Positions 1 to 7,521 of a stretch of DNA of 8,975 nt are shown one piece after another. The first letter of the stretch is position 1. Each line of letters begins with the position of its first letter. The stretch comes from Candidatus Omnitrophota bacterium (lineage in GTDB: Bacteria > Omnitrophota > Koll11 > Gygaellales > Profunditerraquicolaceae), in the NCBI GenBank assembly GCA_026387515.1, contig JAPLLP010000217.1, positions 1-8,975 of the forward strand, written 5' to 3'. The notes beneath the pieces are model-generated. The model searched no databases, had not been told where the DNA came from, and saw nothing but the letters and a program-made list of their open reading frames with translations. Both the position numbers and the translations under genes were made by a program.

Positions 1-1
1 T

Positions 2-1447
2 GGTAAGGTAGTTGCAGGTTCCGAAAAGGATTACCCCATAGATTTTTCACATTTTAATGTCCAGGGGACCTGCGTGGGCGCGGTGGGGGTAGCAGCTGAT
101 CCAGATAAAGCAACATTCCCGGCAGTAGATGTAGCTACCGAGGTAGGCGGCAAAAATAAGATTAAATTGGGGGTGCCTTTTTTTACCGGCGCCCTTGGCT
201 CAACCGATGTAGCGCGTATCAATTGGGAAGAGAATGCGGTAGGGGCTGCGATTTCCGGGACTATTGTCGTTGTGGGTGAAAATGTCTGCGGCATGGACCA
301 TAAAGCAGAGATTAAAAACGGCAGGGTGGTCAAATCTCCGGAGCTCGAACGCAGGGTTAATAGTTACAAAAAATGGCACAATGGTTTAGGTGCCATTGTG
401 GTGCAATATAATGTTGAGGACGGCAGATTAGGGGTTCCCGAATATGCCCTGGAATTAGGCGTTGAGGCGATCGAGCCCAAGTGGGGCCAGGGGGCCAAGG
501 ATATAGGAGGAGAGGTAAAATTACCCTCCATAGAGAGGGCGCTGGAACTTAAGAAAAGAGGTTACATCGTTTATCCTGACCCGGAAGATCCGATAGTGCA
601 GAAGGCCTACAAAGAGGGAGCGATTAAGGAATTTGAAAGGCATTCCCGGCTGGGCATGGTTGAAGAGGATGGTTTCTATAAAGAGGTAGCGCGCTTAAGA
701 AAATTAGGATTCAAGTATGTGACGCTAAAAACCGGCGCTTATCGGCCGGCAGATCTGGCCCGGGCAGTCAAATTTTCTAGCGAGGCCAAGATCGATCTGC
801 TTACCGTTGACGGCGCCAGCGGCGGGACAGGGATGAGCCCTTGGCGGATGATGAACGAATGGGGTATTCCTACGGTCGAATTAGAATGCCTGCTTTATCA
901 GATGTTGAAAAAAATAGAGCAGCAGGGTAAATATATCCCATCGGTAGCAATGGCCGGCGGCCTGGCTTTAGAAGACCATATTTTTAAGGCTATAGCCCTG
1001 GGCGCGCCTTTTGTCAAGGCGATATGTATGGGCCGGGCTACATTTAGCGCGGCAATGGCGGCTAAAACGGTAGGGAATCTTATTAAGGAAGGTAAGGTTC
1101 CGGTTGAGTATAAGAAGTACGGCGATACCATAGAACAGGTTTTTGTTGCCGCGGAGGGCCTGAAATCAAAATACGGAAAAGAATTTAAGAATATTCCAGT
1201 AGGGGCTATCGGGATGTATACCTATTACGAGCGTTTGGCAACCGGGTTAAAACAATTTATGGCGGGAGAAAGGAAATTTGCGCTCAAGCATATCACCAGG
1301 GATGATATCGTAGCCTTGACTCGCGAGGCCTCTGAGATATCAGGTATTTCTTATGTCATGGATTGCGACAAAGAGATAGTGGATCAGATACTCGGTCAGG
1401 CAGGAGGTGCATCATGGAAAAAAGAGGATTATGCGTTACGTGCGTAA
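2..1447 (+). CDS. FMN-binding glutamate synthase-like protein (GltB central/FMN domain family), 5' end outside window
   Basis: The reading frame is open from the first bases of the window, so the start lies upstream; 481 residues are visible. The family (glutamate synthase alpha/beta-barrel domain, PF01645/COG0069) forms glutamate from 2-oxoglutarate and an ammonia donor on an FMN-bearing barrel in the cytoplasm. Seen here are barrel signatures: a KWGQGAKDIGG stretch near visible residue 160 (canonical K-x-GQGAK), VDGASGGTGMSPW at about 269-281 (canonical DGAxGGTG, FMN/substrate loop), and AMAGGL followed by GAPFVKAICMGR near 315-340. The C-x5-C-type cysteine cluster that binds the 3Fe-4S centre in classical GltB is not visible, and no glutaminase domain is seen in this part. 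It is therefore a divergent, possibly ammonia- or partner-dependent relative, and its exact substrate is uncertain. The last residues read through the ribosome binding site and start of the small cysteine gene at 1414, overlapping it by 34 nt. Confidence 0.85.
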   Translation, partial: GKVVAGSEKDYPIDFSHFNVQGTCVGAVGVAADPDKATFPAVDVATEVGGKNKIKLGVPFFTGALGSTDVARINWEENAVGAAISGTIVVVGENVCGMDHKAEIKNGRVVKSPELERRVNSYKKWHNGLGAIVVQYNVEDGRLGVPEYALELGVEAIEPKWGQGAKDIGGEVKLPSIERALELKKRGYIVYPDPEDPIVQKAYKEGAIKEFERHSRLGMVEEDGFYKEVARLRKLGFKYVTLKTGAYRPADLARAVKFSSEAKIDLLTVDGASGGTGMSPWRMMNEWGIPTVELECLLYQMLKKIEQQGKYIPSVAMAGGLALEDHIFKAIALGAPFVKAICMGRATFSAAMAAKTVGNLIKEGKVPVEYKKYGDTIEQVFVAAEGLKSKYGKEFKNIPVGAIGMYTYYERLATGLKQFMAGERKFALKHITRDDIVALTREASEISGISYVMDCDKEIVDQILGQAGGASWKKEDYALRA

Positions 1448-1512
1448 ATGAAAAAGGATGTATTTTTGCGAAGCGGCCTACGGTTTGGCAATGCGAAGAG
1501 TTTTCTGAATAA
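1414..1512 (+). CDS. Tiny four-cysteine protein (32 aa), probable metal-binding
   Basis: This short frame starts at ATG 1414 behind a strong Shine-Dalgarno sequence, AGGAGGT at 1402-1408, with 5 nt spacing, and ends at TAA 1510-1512. It overlaps the end of the glutamate synthase-like gene in another frame. The product begins MEKRGLC and carries Cys7, Cys10, Cys16 and Cys27 in the pattern C-x2-C-x5-C-x10-C, closing with WQCEEF. Four cysteines in 32 residues plus the ideal ribosome binding site make chance unlikely. From memory, similar tiny proteins with an LCxxC...C...CEE(F/Y) layout occur in other bacteria, but I cannot name a family with certainty. Four cysteines could hold one zinc or an Fe-S centre (inference). 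Its position suggests co-expression with, and perhaps service to, the upstream flavoenzyme. Function unknown. Confidence 0.75.
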   Translation: MEKRGLCVTCVNEKGCIFAKRPTVWQCEEFSE

Positions 1513-1517
1513 TAGAA

Positions 1518-1545
1518 TTGACACTTAAGGCGATTATGGTAAAAT
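1518..1545 (+). promoter_or_regulatory. Sigma-70-type extended -10 promoter for pyrG
   Basis: A perfect -35 box TTGACA (1518-1523) is followed after 16 nt by TAAAAT (1540-1545, 5 of 6 consensus). A TG lies one base upstream of the -10 (1537-1538), which makes it an extended -10 element. Transcription would start near 1552, giving a leader of about 88 nt before pyrG. It sits just after the stop of the small cysteine gene, so pyrG appears to be transcribed separately. Confidence 0.75.
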
Positions 1546-1576
1546 ATTAAGTAGTCCAAGGTCGAGCTACTATTTA

Positions 1577-1621
1577 ACGATGGCGTTTAGATGCTGGATT
1601 GTCGGCACTAAACGCCATCGT
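1577..1621 (+). promoter_or_regulatory. Large leader hairpin upstream of pyrG
   Basis: ACGATGGCGTTTAG (1577-1590) is perfectly complementary to CTAAACGCCATCGT (1608-1621), a 14-bp stem. Inside it, TGC (1592-1594) can pair with GCA (1605-1607) beyond one bulged A. A smaller possible hairpin (AGTAG 1550-1554 with CTACT 1567-1571) lies just upstream. No U-run follows, so it does not look like an intrinsic terminator. The stem ends 6 nt before the pyrG ribosome binding site (AAGGA, 1628-1632), so it could affect message stability or translation. Regulation is inferred from position only. Confidence 0.6.
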
Positions 1622-1636
1622 CATTATAAGGACTAA

Positions 1637-3144
<1,508 letters not shown>

Positions 3145-3166
3145 GCGTTTCCCCTTCCGATTTTGA

Positions 3167-3195
3167 TTGACTTAAGAAGTTTCCCCTCATATAAT
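3167..3195 (+). promoter_or_regulatory. Near-consensus sigma-70 promoter directly abutting the DUF1846 start
   Basis: TTGACT (3167-3172, 5 of 6) and a perfect TATAAT (3190-3195) are separated by exactly 17 nt. The -10 box ends 7 nt before the ATG at 3203, so the first transcribed base would fall at or next to the A of the start codon. No Shine-Dalgarno sequence could be transcribed. A 9-base direct repeat, GTTTCCCCT (3147-3155 and 3179-3187), brackets the -35 and lies partly in the spacer, a possible operator arrangement. Confidence 0.75.
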
Positions 3196-3202
3196 AAATC
3201 CT

Positions 3203-4726
3203 ATGAAAAAAATTGCTTTTGACAATGAGAAATACCTTAGGGAACAGACCGCGGCGATTTCCGACCGGGTGAAACAGTGCGGAAACAAACTCTATCTGGA
3301 ATTCGGGGGTAAGCTTTTGTTCGACTACCACGCCGCGCGCGTATTACCCGGCTATGATCCCAATGTCAAGATACGGCTGCTGCAGTCTTTGAAGGACAAG
3401 GTTGATATCGTACTCTCCATTTACGCCGGAGACATCGAGAGGGGGAGGGTGCGCGGAGATTTCGGGATCACCTATGACGCCGCTACCTTCAAATTGATCG
3501 ATGACCTGCGCAAACGGGGGTTGGATATACTGGCAGTGGTGATCACGCGTTTTGCCAACCAGTCTTCAGCGGTAATTTTTAAGAATAAATTGGAGCGGCG
3601 CGGGGTTAAGGTATGCCTGCACTATCCTATTGATGGTTACCCGGCGGATATAGACTCTATTGTCAGCGAGAAAGGTTTTGGTAAAAATGATTTTATCGAG
3701 ACCAAAAACCCGATAGTGGTGGTGACCGCTCCCGGGCCGAACAGCGGCAAGCTTTCTACCTGCCTTTCCCAGTTATACCATGAGCATAAACGCGGGGTGA
3801 ATGTCGGCTATGCCAAATTTGAAACTTTCCCTATCTGGAATCTGCCGCTTAAACATCCGGTGAATGTCGCCTATGAGGCGGCAACCGCGGATATACTGGA
3901 TTTTAATCTCGTGGATCCGTTTCACCTCAATAAATACAATAAGACCGCGATAAACTATAACCGCGATGTAGAGAGCTTCCCGATTTTAAAACTTATTTTG
4001 ACCAGGATATTCAACAAAGATGCCAACCTGCCGATATATAATTCGCCTACGGATATGGGAGTAAACCGTGCTGGTTTTGGCATAGTGGATGATATTCTGG
4101 TGCAGGAAGCGGCAAAGCAGGAATTGATCCGCAGGTATTTCAGGTATAACGCCGAGTATGTATTAGGCATAGAGAAAAAAGAGACCGTAGACAGGGTAGC
4201 GCTTTTAATGGAAGAGTTGGGTGTCAAGGTGACAGACAGGGCGGTGGTAGAAGTCGCGCGCAAGGCGCAAGAGGAGGCAGAGGCAAAGGGTAAAGGTAAT
4301 GAAGGTATCTACTGCGGGGCAGCTATCCAGCTCCAGAACGGCAAGGTGATCACCGGAAAGAATTCCCGGCTTATGCACGCTGCCTCAAGCCTGGTCTTAA
4401 ACGCCATAAAAGTGTTGACTAATTTACCCGATGAGATACTTTTGTTATCTCCGCACATCATTAATCAGATCGCCAAACTCAAGGAAGGGATTTTAAAGGC
4501 GGAATCGGAGAGTCTGGATCTAGAGGAGACTTTAATCGCCCTTTCCATAAGTGCCACCACCAATCATACCGCAGAATTAGCCATGAATAAATTAACAGAA
4601 CTCAGAGGCTGCGAAGTCCATATGACCCACATTCCCACTCCGGGAGACGAAGTCGGCTTAAAAAGATTAGGCGTGAACGTTACTACCGACGGAAAATTTT
4701 CCTCACCCAATCTATTCGTGACTTAA
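3203..4726 (+). CDS. DUF1846 family protein
   Basis: The 507-residue product matches the length (about 500) and signatures I associate with the DUF1846 family (PF08903), conserved in bacteria but without an established biochemical function. Visible features: the N-terminus KIAFDNEKYLREQ, which supports ATG 3203 as the true start; LEFGGKLLFDYHAARVLPGY; a glycine/serine loop APGPNSGK at residues 176-183 followed by STCLSQLYHEH; and the AYEAATADI and NYNRDVESFPIL stretches. The APGPNSGK loop resembles a phosphate-binding loop, but no matching Walker B motif is assigned, so nucleotide binding is only a guess. No signal peptide or membrane segment is seen, so it is presumably cytosolic. The promoter at 3167-3195 lies so close that the mRNA is probably leaderless. 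The next gene starts 2 nt after the stop, so the two are probably co-transcribed and translationally coupled. Confidence 0.85.
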   Translation: MKKIAFDNEKYLREQTAAISDRVKQCGNKLYLEFGGKLLFDYHAARVLPGYDPNVKIRLLQSLKDKVDIVLSIYAGDIERGRVRGDFGITYDAATFKLIDDLRKRGLDILAVVITRFANQSSAVIFKNKLERRGVKVCLHYPIDGYPADIDSIVSEKGFGKNDFIETKNPIVVVTAPGPNSGKLSTCLSQLYHEHKRGVNVGYAKFETFPIWNLPLKHPVNVAYEAATADILDFNLVDPFHLNKYNKTAINYNRDVESFPILKLILTRIFNKDANLPIYNSPTDMGVNRAGFGIVDDILVQEAAKQELIRRYFRYNAEYVLGIEKKETVDRVALLMEELGVKVTDRAVVEVARKAQEEAEAKGKGNEGIYCGAAIQLQNGKVITGKNSRLMHAASSLVLNAIKVLTNLPDEILLLSPHIINQIAKLKEGILKAESESLDLEETLIALSISATTNHTAELAMNKLTELRGCEVHMTHIPTPGDEVGLKRLGVNVTTDGKFSSPNLFVT

Positions 4727-4728
4727 TT

Positions 4729-6123
4729 ATGGCGATAAAATTAAAGTTTTTGGGCGCAACCAGGACTGTTACCGGCTCCAGCCACTTGGTGTGCACGGAT
4801 AAATCCGAGGTATTGATTGACGGCGGGCTATTCCAGGGACGTCGAGAACAGTTTTACGCCATCAATACTACTTTTAGCTTTAATCCCCATAAGGTCAATG
4901 CTATGATCCTTTCGCACGCCCATATCGACCACTGCGGAAATATCCCCAGCCTGATCAAGAAGGGGTTGCGCTGTAAGGTTTATACTACCTCAGCCACCAA
5001 AGATATCGCCAGGCTGATGCTCGAGGATTCGGGTAAGATCCAGGAAGAAGATGTGCGCTATGTAAACAAGATCAATCGCAGGATGGGCCTGCCTTTACGG
5101 CAGCCGCTTTATAACCAAAAAGAGGCCGCCAAAGCCACCCGGGTATTCCGTCCCCTGGCTTATGGGCAGCGCTTCTGCGTGGCCAAAGATATATTTGCCA
5201 CGCTGCATGATGCCGGGCATATTCTGGGTTCAGCCATAATTGTTCTTGAGATTAAAGACGGCCAGAACCAGATAAAACTGGGTTATGCGGTGGACCTGGG
5301 CAGGAAGCATCTGCCTTTTCTTAATGACCCGGAGGTCCCTAAAAATTTGGATTATCTTATGATAGAATCTACTTATGGCGCCAGGCTGCATGCCCCGATC
5401 GAGGAGGCCAAAATTAAATTGCAGGAGGTGGTTAGCCGGACTATAGCGCGCAAAGGAAAAATTATTATACCGGCTTTTACCTTGGAGCGCACGCAAGAGG
5501 TAATCTATTTCTTAAATGAGTTGGTAAGGCAAAGGCAGATTCCGGCCGTACCTATATATGTGGATAGCCCCTTGGCCACTGATATCAGCGATCTGTTCCA
5601 ACAGCATCTTTCCTATTTTAATAACGAGACGCGCCAGGCCATTGCTCAGGGCAATAACCCTTTTGAATTGTTAAACCTGAAGTTTATCCGGGAGCAAAAA
5701 GATTCCAAGTGCCTCAACACCGATAAGCGCCCGATGATTATTATGGCCGGCTCAGGCATGTGTGAATCCGGAAGGATCCTGCATCATCTTAAGAATAATA
5801 TCGAAGAGAAGAGGAATACTATACTCGTGGTGGGATATATGGCTCAGGATACCTTGGGAAGAAGGATAGTGGAAAAGGTGCCTTCAGTGCGTATATTCGG
5901 TATAGAATACGAACTGAATGCCGAGGTAGCGGTGATCAATGCTTTTTCCGGGCATGCGGACAGAAACGGTCTAATTGAATTTGTTTCCGGGTGTCTTCCT
6001 TTAAAACGCATATTTATAGTACACGGGGACATGGAACAGTCGCAGGCATTGCAGCAGGCGTTAATTCAGGGGAACCTTAATGCCTATGTTCCATACAAAG
6101 ACGAAGAGGTGGAATTGAATTAA
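4729..6123 (+). CDS. Beta-CASP metallo-beta-lactamase fold ribonuclease-like protein (COG1236, CPSF/Ysh1-type)
   Basis: This 464-residue protein has the complete metal-site set of a beta-CASP nuclease. HxHxDH is at 63-68 (SHAHIDHCG), the motif 3 His164 is in DAGHILGSA, and motif 4 Asp189 is in AVDLGR (usually SGDLGR, so the two residues before Asp differ). Beta-CASP motif A is Glu213 in ESTYG, motif B is the His pair 352-353 in the MAGSGMCESGRILHHL region, and motif C is His409 in FSGHAD. The C-terminus IFIVHGDMEQSQAL is typical. Family members cut RNA, as endonucleases or 5' exonucleases, in the cytoplasm with two zinc ions. Length and motifs fit the bacterial COG1236 branch rather than RNase J, and no KH domain is present. 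The start ATG 4729 lies 2 nt after the DUF1846 stop with no clear ribosome binding site, suggesting translational coupling. All metal ligands are intact, so it should be active; its RNA substrate is unknown. Confidence 0.9.
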   Translation: MAIKLKFLGATRTVTGSSHLVCTDKSEVLIDGGLFQGRREQFYAINTTFSFNPHKVNAMILSHAHIDHCGNIPSLIKKGLRCKVYTTSATKDIARLMLEDSGKIQEEDVRYVNKINRRMGLPLRQPLYNQKEAAKATRVFRPLAYGQRFCVAKDIFATLHDAGHILGSAIIVLEIKDGQNQIKLGYAVDLGRKHLPFLNDPEVPKNLDYLMIESTYGARLHAPIEEAKIKLQEVVSRTIARKGKIIIPAFTLERTQEVIYFLNELVRQRQIPAVPIYVDSPLATDISDLFQQHLSYFNNETRQAIAQGNNPFELLNLKFIREQKDSKCLNTDKRPMIIMAGSGMCESGRILHHLKNNIEEKRNTILVVGYMAQDTLGRRIVEKVPSVRIFGIEYELNAEVAVINAFSGHADRNGLIEFVSGCLPLKRIFIVHGDMEQSQALQQALIQGNLNAYVPYKDEEVELN

Positions 6124-6167
6124 CATCCCGCGCTAAGCGGAATTGCGCGGGTGTTCGCTACTGCGAA
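6123..6167 (+). promoter_or_regulatory. Tandem hairpins in the leader of the L27-like gene
   Basis: CCCGCGC (6127-6133) pairs with GCGCGGG (6145-6151), and ACA/TGT (6123-6125 with 6152-6154) can extend the stem past one bulge. A second small hairpin, TTCGC/GCGAA (6154-6158 with 6163-6167, loop TACT), directly touches the Shine-Dalgarno AAGGAGG at 6166-6172. The first could be a processing or weak termination site after the beta-CASP gene, though no T-run follows. The second could mask the ribosome binding site, as in ribosomal protein autoregulation (inference). Confidence 0.45.
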
Positions 6168-6178
6168 GGAGGATTCAA

Positions 6179-6415
6179 ATGGCTGGCGGAAAAGCAACTC
6201 CCAAGAAAGACAGGATGCTCAAGGTTTCAAGCGGTCAACCGGTAAAAACCGGAGAGATACTGGCGCGCGGAATGCCTACCTATAGGGCCGGGTCTAACGT
6301 CCAAGGACTGAGCACGATGCAGGCGTTGTGCAATGGGGAAGTTTATTTTAGCAAGAAAAAGACCCCACACGGCAAGTTCAGGACGTTTATCAATGTAAAG
6401 CCGAAACAGAAATAA
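6179..6415 (+). CDS. Divergent ribosomal protein bL27-like protein
   Basis: The start ATG 6179 follows an ideal AAGGAGG (6166-6172), which decides against the longer upstream TTG alternative. The 78-residue basic product aligns with the body of ribosomal protein L27: GQPVKTGEILARGMPTYRAGSNVQG (19-43) corresponds to GGQ-V-x-AG-NI-x-RQ-GT-x2-PG-NVG. The later ALCNGEVYFSKKK and FRTFINVKP correspond to AxxDGxVxF and RKxVSVxP. In bacteria L27 sits on the large subunit and its glycine-rich N-terminal tail reaches the peptidyl-transferase centre. Here the usual tail (AHKKG...NGRDS) is replaced by AGGKATPKKDRMLKVSS, and the middle LSTMQAL replaces the D-x-TLFA core. L27 is normally encoded next to L21 (rplU) and obg, but here it sits between an RNase-like gene and a membrane protease. 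It may be a second copy or a lineage-specific L27, so I leave the symbol empty. Its stop TAA shares its last base with the ATG of the next gene. Confidence 0.75.
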   Translation: MAGGKATPKKDRMLKVSSGQPVKTGEILARGMPTYRAGSNVQGLSTMQALCNGEVYFSKKKTPHGKFRTFINVKPKQK

Positions 6416-7521
6416 TGTGCGAAGATGTTTTGACCAGGGCCAGACGGTATTCCTCCCAAAAATACCGCCTTGAGATAATCGAGACCCTGTATCTTTTGAT
6501 TATCCTGGTTTTATTCCAGGGGCTAGGTTTTTCCAAAGCCCTTGCCGCCTGGCTATGCAGCTTTATCACCCAATCCTTTTTTAGCAATATCTTTTACCTT
6601 ATTATAGCCTACCTGGGTTATTATATCTTGAATCTGCCTTTAAATTTTTATCACTCTTTCATCCTGGAGCATTCCTTTGGTTTATCCAATCAAAAATTAT
6701 CTGATTGGATAAAAGACCAACTCAAAGGTATGGTTATTTCGTATATCATCGCTTTAATACTGATAGAGGTTTTTTATCTGATCTTAAAATTAAGCCCCGG
6801 GGGATGGTGGATCTGGGTATCGGTGTTCTGGATATTCTTTAGCCTGATTCTGGCGAAGCTGGTTCCGGTTTTGATCATCCCGCTTTTTTTTAAATACAAG
6901 AAACTTAGTGACGAGAATTTACGCCAGCGGATCATTAATCTGGCAGAGAAGATGCGGGTTAAGATTCTAGATGTATTTGAAATAGATTTCAGCAAGAAGA
7001 CGCTCAAGGCCAATGCGGCTTTTGTAGGCTCGGGCCGGACGCGGAGGGTGATATTAGCGGATACCCTCAAAGATAAATATACCTATGATGAGATAGAAGT
7101 GATCCTGGCGCATGAATTCGCGCACTATAAATTAAGACATCTGTTTAAGCTTATCTTTGCCAACTCCTGCGCTACTTTAATCGCGTTATATGTTATTTTT
7201 CGCTCGTGTGCCTGGTCCCTGGGGATATTTGGTTTAGATTCGCTTACCGATATAGCCGCGCTGCCAATAGTCCTTTTATATTTAACCATTTTCAACATCC
7301 TGATGCAGCCGTTAGCCAATGCCTTGAGCCGTAAGTTAGAGAAAAATGCCGACAGGATGGCGTTATCGATTACCGGATTGAAAGAGGCATTTATTTCGAT
7401 GATGGAGAAGCTCGGCGCGCAAAACCTTGCTGACCGTAACCCTTCCAAATTGATTAAGATTTATTTTTTTGACCACCCGCCTATCGATGAGCGTATTGCT
7501 ATGGGGAGGGACAGTCCCTAG
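6415..7521 (+). CDS. M48 family membrane zinc metalloprotease, Ste24/CAAX prenyl protease 1 type
   Basis: The 368-residue product has the Ste24 layout. Hydrophobic membrane segments lie at about 24-50, 56-75, 107-126 and 131-158. A cytosolic stretch follows with KANAAFVGSGRTRRVIL at about 198-214. The zinc motif HEFAH is at 233-237, with two more hydrophobic stretches at about 244-262 and 282-300. The third zinc ligand is Glu309 in RKLEKNADRMAL, and the C-terminal HPPIDERIAM is typical. Bacterial members degrade or trim membrane and misfolded proteins; true CAAX processing is not expected here. The start ATG 6415 overlaps the L27-like stop (TAATG), so translation is probably coupled. It is shorter than most Ste24 proteins (about 410-430), mainly at the N-terminus. 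Its last residues, RDSP, are encoded by the inverted repeat at 7507-7532 and lie past the usual end of the family. Its tail overlaps lpxB by 23 nt on the opposite strand. Confidence 0.9.
   Translation: MCEDVLTRARRYSSQKYRLEIIETLYLLIILVLFQGLGFSKALAAWLCSFITQSFFSNIFYLIIAYLGYYILNLPLNFYHSFILEHSFGLSNQKLSDWIKDQLKGMVISYIIALILIEVFYLILKLSPGGWWIWVSVFWIFFSLILAKLVPVLIIPLFFKYKKLSDENLRQRIINLAEKMRVKILDVFEIDFSKKTLKANAAFVGSGRTRRVILADTLKDKYTYDEIEVILAHEFAHYKLRHLFKLIFANSCATLIALYVIFRSCAWSLGIFGLDSLTDIAALPIVLLYLTIFNILMQPLANALSRKLEKNADRMALSITGLKEAFISMMEKLGAQNLADRNPSKLIKIYFFDHPPIDERIAMGRDSP
6681..6713. repeat. 12-bp perfect inverted repeat inside the M48 coding region
   Basis: TTTATCCAATCA (6681-6692) and TGATTGGATAAA (6702-6713) are exact reverse complements with a 9-base spacer. 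It lies in the codons for the conserved GLSNQ...DWIKDQ region. It may be fortuitous, an RNA structure within the message or a protein-binding palindrome; no evidence separates these. Confidence 0.6.

Noticed and set aside
31..333. Minus-strand 100-residue open frame
   Set aside because: It lies opposite the well-conserved glutamate synthase-like gene and shows no recognisable motif. The same applies to the minus-strand frames at 898-1131, 2503-2757, 3955-4263, 5230-5496, 6774-7070 and 7125-7448.
1591..1611. Six-codon leader peptide in the hairpin loop
   Set aside because: It has no Shine-Dalgarno sequence and no run of codons suggesting attenuation; kept only as a remark in the leader finding.
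1577..1621. Intrinsic terminator after the small cysteine gene
   Set aside because: The stem is strong, but no U-run follows on the plus strand, and the promoter lies upstream of the hairpin, so it belongs to the pyrG leader.
6143..6415. Longer 90-residue version of the L27-like protein from a TTG
   Set aside because: The TTG lies inside the hairpin and has no ribosome binding site; ATG 6179 has AAGGAGG at ideal spacing and matches the usual L27 length.
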